DNA of 41,138 nt from Pseudomonas syringae (GTDB lineage Bacteria > Pseudomonadota > Gammaproteobacteria > Pseudomonadales > Pseudomonadaceae), in NCBI RefSeq assembly GCF_021606685.1, contig NZ_WKCB01000051.1, positions 1 to 41,138 on the forward strand, written 5' to 3'. Under the pieces are notes generated by a model. It saw only the letters and a list, made by a program, of their open reading frames with translations, did not search any database and had not been told where the DNA came from. Below, piece after piece: positions 39,707 through 41,138 of the stretch. A program made the position numbers and the translations under genes. The stretch's first letter is position 1. Each line of letters begins with the position of its first letter.

Positions 39707-40802
39707 TTACAGGCCTGATTTCAGGCTGGCTTCCAGGTATTCGTCGATATCGCCGTCGAGTACCTTGTCACAGTCGCTGCGTTCGATGTTAGTGCGCAGA
39801 TCCTTGATCCGCGACGCATCGAGCACATAAGAACGGATCTGGTGACCCCAGCCGATATCCGACTTGGTGTCTTCCAGCGCCTGCGAAGCCGCGTTGCGCT
39901 TCTGCATTTCCTGCTCGTACAACTTGGCCCGCAGCATTTTCATGGCGGTGTCCTTGTTGGCGTGCTGGGAACGTTCGTTCTGGCAGCTGACCACGGTGTT
40001 GGTCGGTACGTGGGTGATACGTACGGCCGAGTCAGTGGTGTTTACGTGCTGACCACCGGCACCGGAGGAACGGTAGGTGTCGATACGCAGGTCGGCCGGG
40101 TTGATCTCGATCTCCACCTTGTCGTCGATCTCTGGCGAGACGAACACTGCAGAGAACGAGGTGTGGCGACGGTTGCCGGAGTCGAACGGGCTCTTGCGCA
40201 CCAGGCGGTGCACGCCGATCTCGGTGCGCAGCCAACCGAAGGCGTATTCACCCTTGATGTGCACGGTCGCGCCTTTGATGCCGGCGACTTCACCGGCCGA
40301 CAGCTCCATGATGGTGGCGTCGAAACCGCGTTTGTCGGCCCAGCGCAGGTACATGCGCAACAGGATGTTGGCCCAGTCCTGAGCTTCGGTGCCGCCGGAA
40401 CCGGCCTGGATGTCCAGGTAGGCGTTGTTCGGGTCCATTTCGTGGCTGAACATGCGACGGAATTCAAGCTTGGCGAGGTTTTCCTCGAGACGGGCCAGCT
40501 CGGCGACGACATCGCCCACTGCGCCTTCGTCGTTTTCTTCGACGGCCATGTCCAGCAGGTCACGGCAATCGGCCAGACCGGTGTTCAGTTCGTCGAGGGT
40601 GTCGACGATCTGTGCCAGCGCAGCGCGCTCGCGGCCCAACTCTTGGGCGTATTCAGGTTTGTTCCAGACAGCAGGATCTTCAAGCTCGCGATTGACTTCG
40701 GTCAGACGCTCGTGCTTTTGATCGTAGTCAAAGATACCCCCGAATAGTTTCGGAGCGCTCGGACAGGTCCTTGATGGTGTTAAGGATCGGGTTGATTTCC
40801 AT
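39707..40802 (-). CDS. prfB: Peptide chain release factor 2, with programmed +1 frameshift
   Basis: 364 residues from two frames. The first frame starts at the ATG at 40802 (MEINPILNTIKDLSERSE) and reads 24 codons to CTT at 40731, then meets UGA (40730-40728). A +1 shift skips one T and continues at 40729 with DYDQKHERL to 39707. The anticodon-like SPF motif (RKSPFDSG) and the catalytic GGQ (SSGAGGQHVN) are present. It terminates translation at UAA and UGA and controls its own synthesis through this UGA. A serine precedes the SGAGGQ loop where E. coli K-12 has Thr246. lysS follows. Confidence 0.96.
40727..40741 (-). other. prfB programmed frameshift site
   Basis: Minus strand reads GGGGGTATCTTTGAC: an internal Shine-Dalgarno-like GGGGG (40741-40737), then CTT TGA C with a slippery CUU-U and a weak-context UGA-C stop. 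This is the standard RF2 autoregulation signal. The base before the run is C, not A. Confidence 0.97.
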
Positions 40803-40841
40803 GGCGGGCAGCACTCGTTGGCGAACTTTTGAAAGCCGGCG

Positions 40842-40847
40842 AGTATA
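40842..40847 (-). promoter_or_regulatory. Possible -10 box of prfB
   Basis: TATACT on the minus strand about 40 bases before the prfB ATG. No convincing -35 is seen at 16-18 bases. Confidence 0.35.
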
Positions 40848-40902
40848 ACGGCAAATGGGGGGGAGCGGCAGCCCGCTGGGCGAAAAGGCTCGAGGGTGGA
40901 GG

Positions 40903-40922
40903 TTGGATTGGATTGGATTGGG
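40903..40922. repeat. Short pentanucleotide tandem repeat
   Basis: TTGGA repeated three times plus TTGGG (40903-40922), upstream of prfB. Such short arrays can vary in copy number by slippage. Confidence 0.85.
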
Positions 40923-40959
40923 GGCATATCCGTTGCTGGGGTAACGGCTGAGTATGGTT

Positions 40960-41138
40960 CCGCCCTTACGGCGGGTCACTTTTGGAAAAGAGCCCCAAAA
41001 GTAACCAAAAGGGCTCTTGCCCCACCACTCGGCACCTCGCCTCCGGCTCGGTGTGCCCGCACGCAGCCTTGAATCCGTGGGCCGCCGCGATGGGCCATCC
41101 TTGGCCCAGCGCGGCTAACCCGGCGTCCTGCCGGGTTA
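40960..41138. repeat. Hairpin-rich element, probable dispersed repeat, cut by window end
   Basis: Several inverted repeats follow one another: CCGCC/GGCGG (40960-40974), AAGAGCCC/GGGCTCTT (40988-41018), an imperfect stem CCGCGATGGGCC/GGCCCAGCGCGG (about 41083-41114) and TAACCCGGC/GCCGGGTTA (41116-41138). No open frame with a credible start is present. The TTTTGGAAAAGAGCCCCAAA type of sequence is one I recall as recurring between genes in pseudomonads; that cannot be checked here. The region 40803-40959 otherwise holds only the prfB leader and the pentanucleotide repeat. Confidence 0.6.

Overview
The window looks like chromosomal DNA of a Pseudomonas of the fluorescens group. The evidence is high G+C coding bias, protein sequences that read as typical pseudomonad housekeeping proteins, and several classes of REP/REPIN palindromes (cores such as GGGGGCTTGC and GAGCTGGCTTGC) between genes. 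From memory, the gene order largely follows the P. aeruginosa PAO1 block from dapD to prfB, with an ndvB-dapE-rlmA block placed inside it. No tRNA, rRNA, insertion sequence, prophage, CRISPR array or recognisable defence island is visible. Nearly all of it is core genome.

Left part (1-12.4 kb): the 3' end of a secreted astacin/matrixin-type zinc protease; a CPA1 sodium/proton antiporter; an ArsC-like thiol protein; dapD; the csdA-csdE sulfur-transfer pair facing tcdA; a membrane GH17-GT2 beta-glucan synthase (ndvB); dapE-rlmA; a small unknown protein; and a cold-shock protein. DapD and DapE both belong to the succinylase branch of diaminopimelate/lysine synthesis. CsdA/CsdE/TcdA form the ct6A tRNA modification route, and tsaB, needed for the t6A precursor, lies at 27 kb.

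Middle (12.6-26.8 kb): plsB; a YbaY-type lipoprotein and a DUF4197 protein; a small His/Cys-rich protein; a mexJ-mexK efflux operon with a LysE-type exporter coupled to its end, and the divergent repressor mexL with a palindromic operator; rsmJ; a protein with an internal duplication; and a leftward run containing an extensin-like protein, a PEP-mutase/isocitrate-lyase homologue, a DUF72 protein and a small unknown protein.

Right part (26.9-41.1 kb): tsaB, adk and ppc; a small unknown protein; a lipoprotein and the OmpA-type lptF; small unknown proteins; a lipoprotein hydrolase; a DUF1704 (QEGLA, MATCAP-like) putative metallopeptidase with a lipoprotein gene upstream; a TetR regulator; lysS; and prfB with its programmed +1 frameshift. 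The last 200 bases hold a hairpin-rich sequence that resembles a dispersed repeat.

No clearly new multi-gene system was found. The best leads are the DUF1704 protein, the duplicated-motif protein at 23.4 kb, the His/Cys-rich mini-protein at 16.5 kb, the REPIN that supplies the C-terminus of CsdE, several short tandem repeats in gene starts and ends, and two related inverted repeats flanking the lptF cluster.
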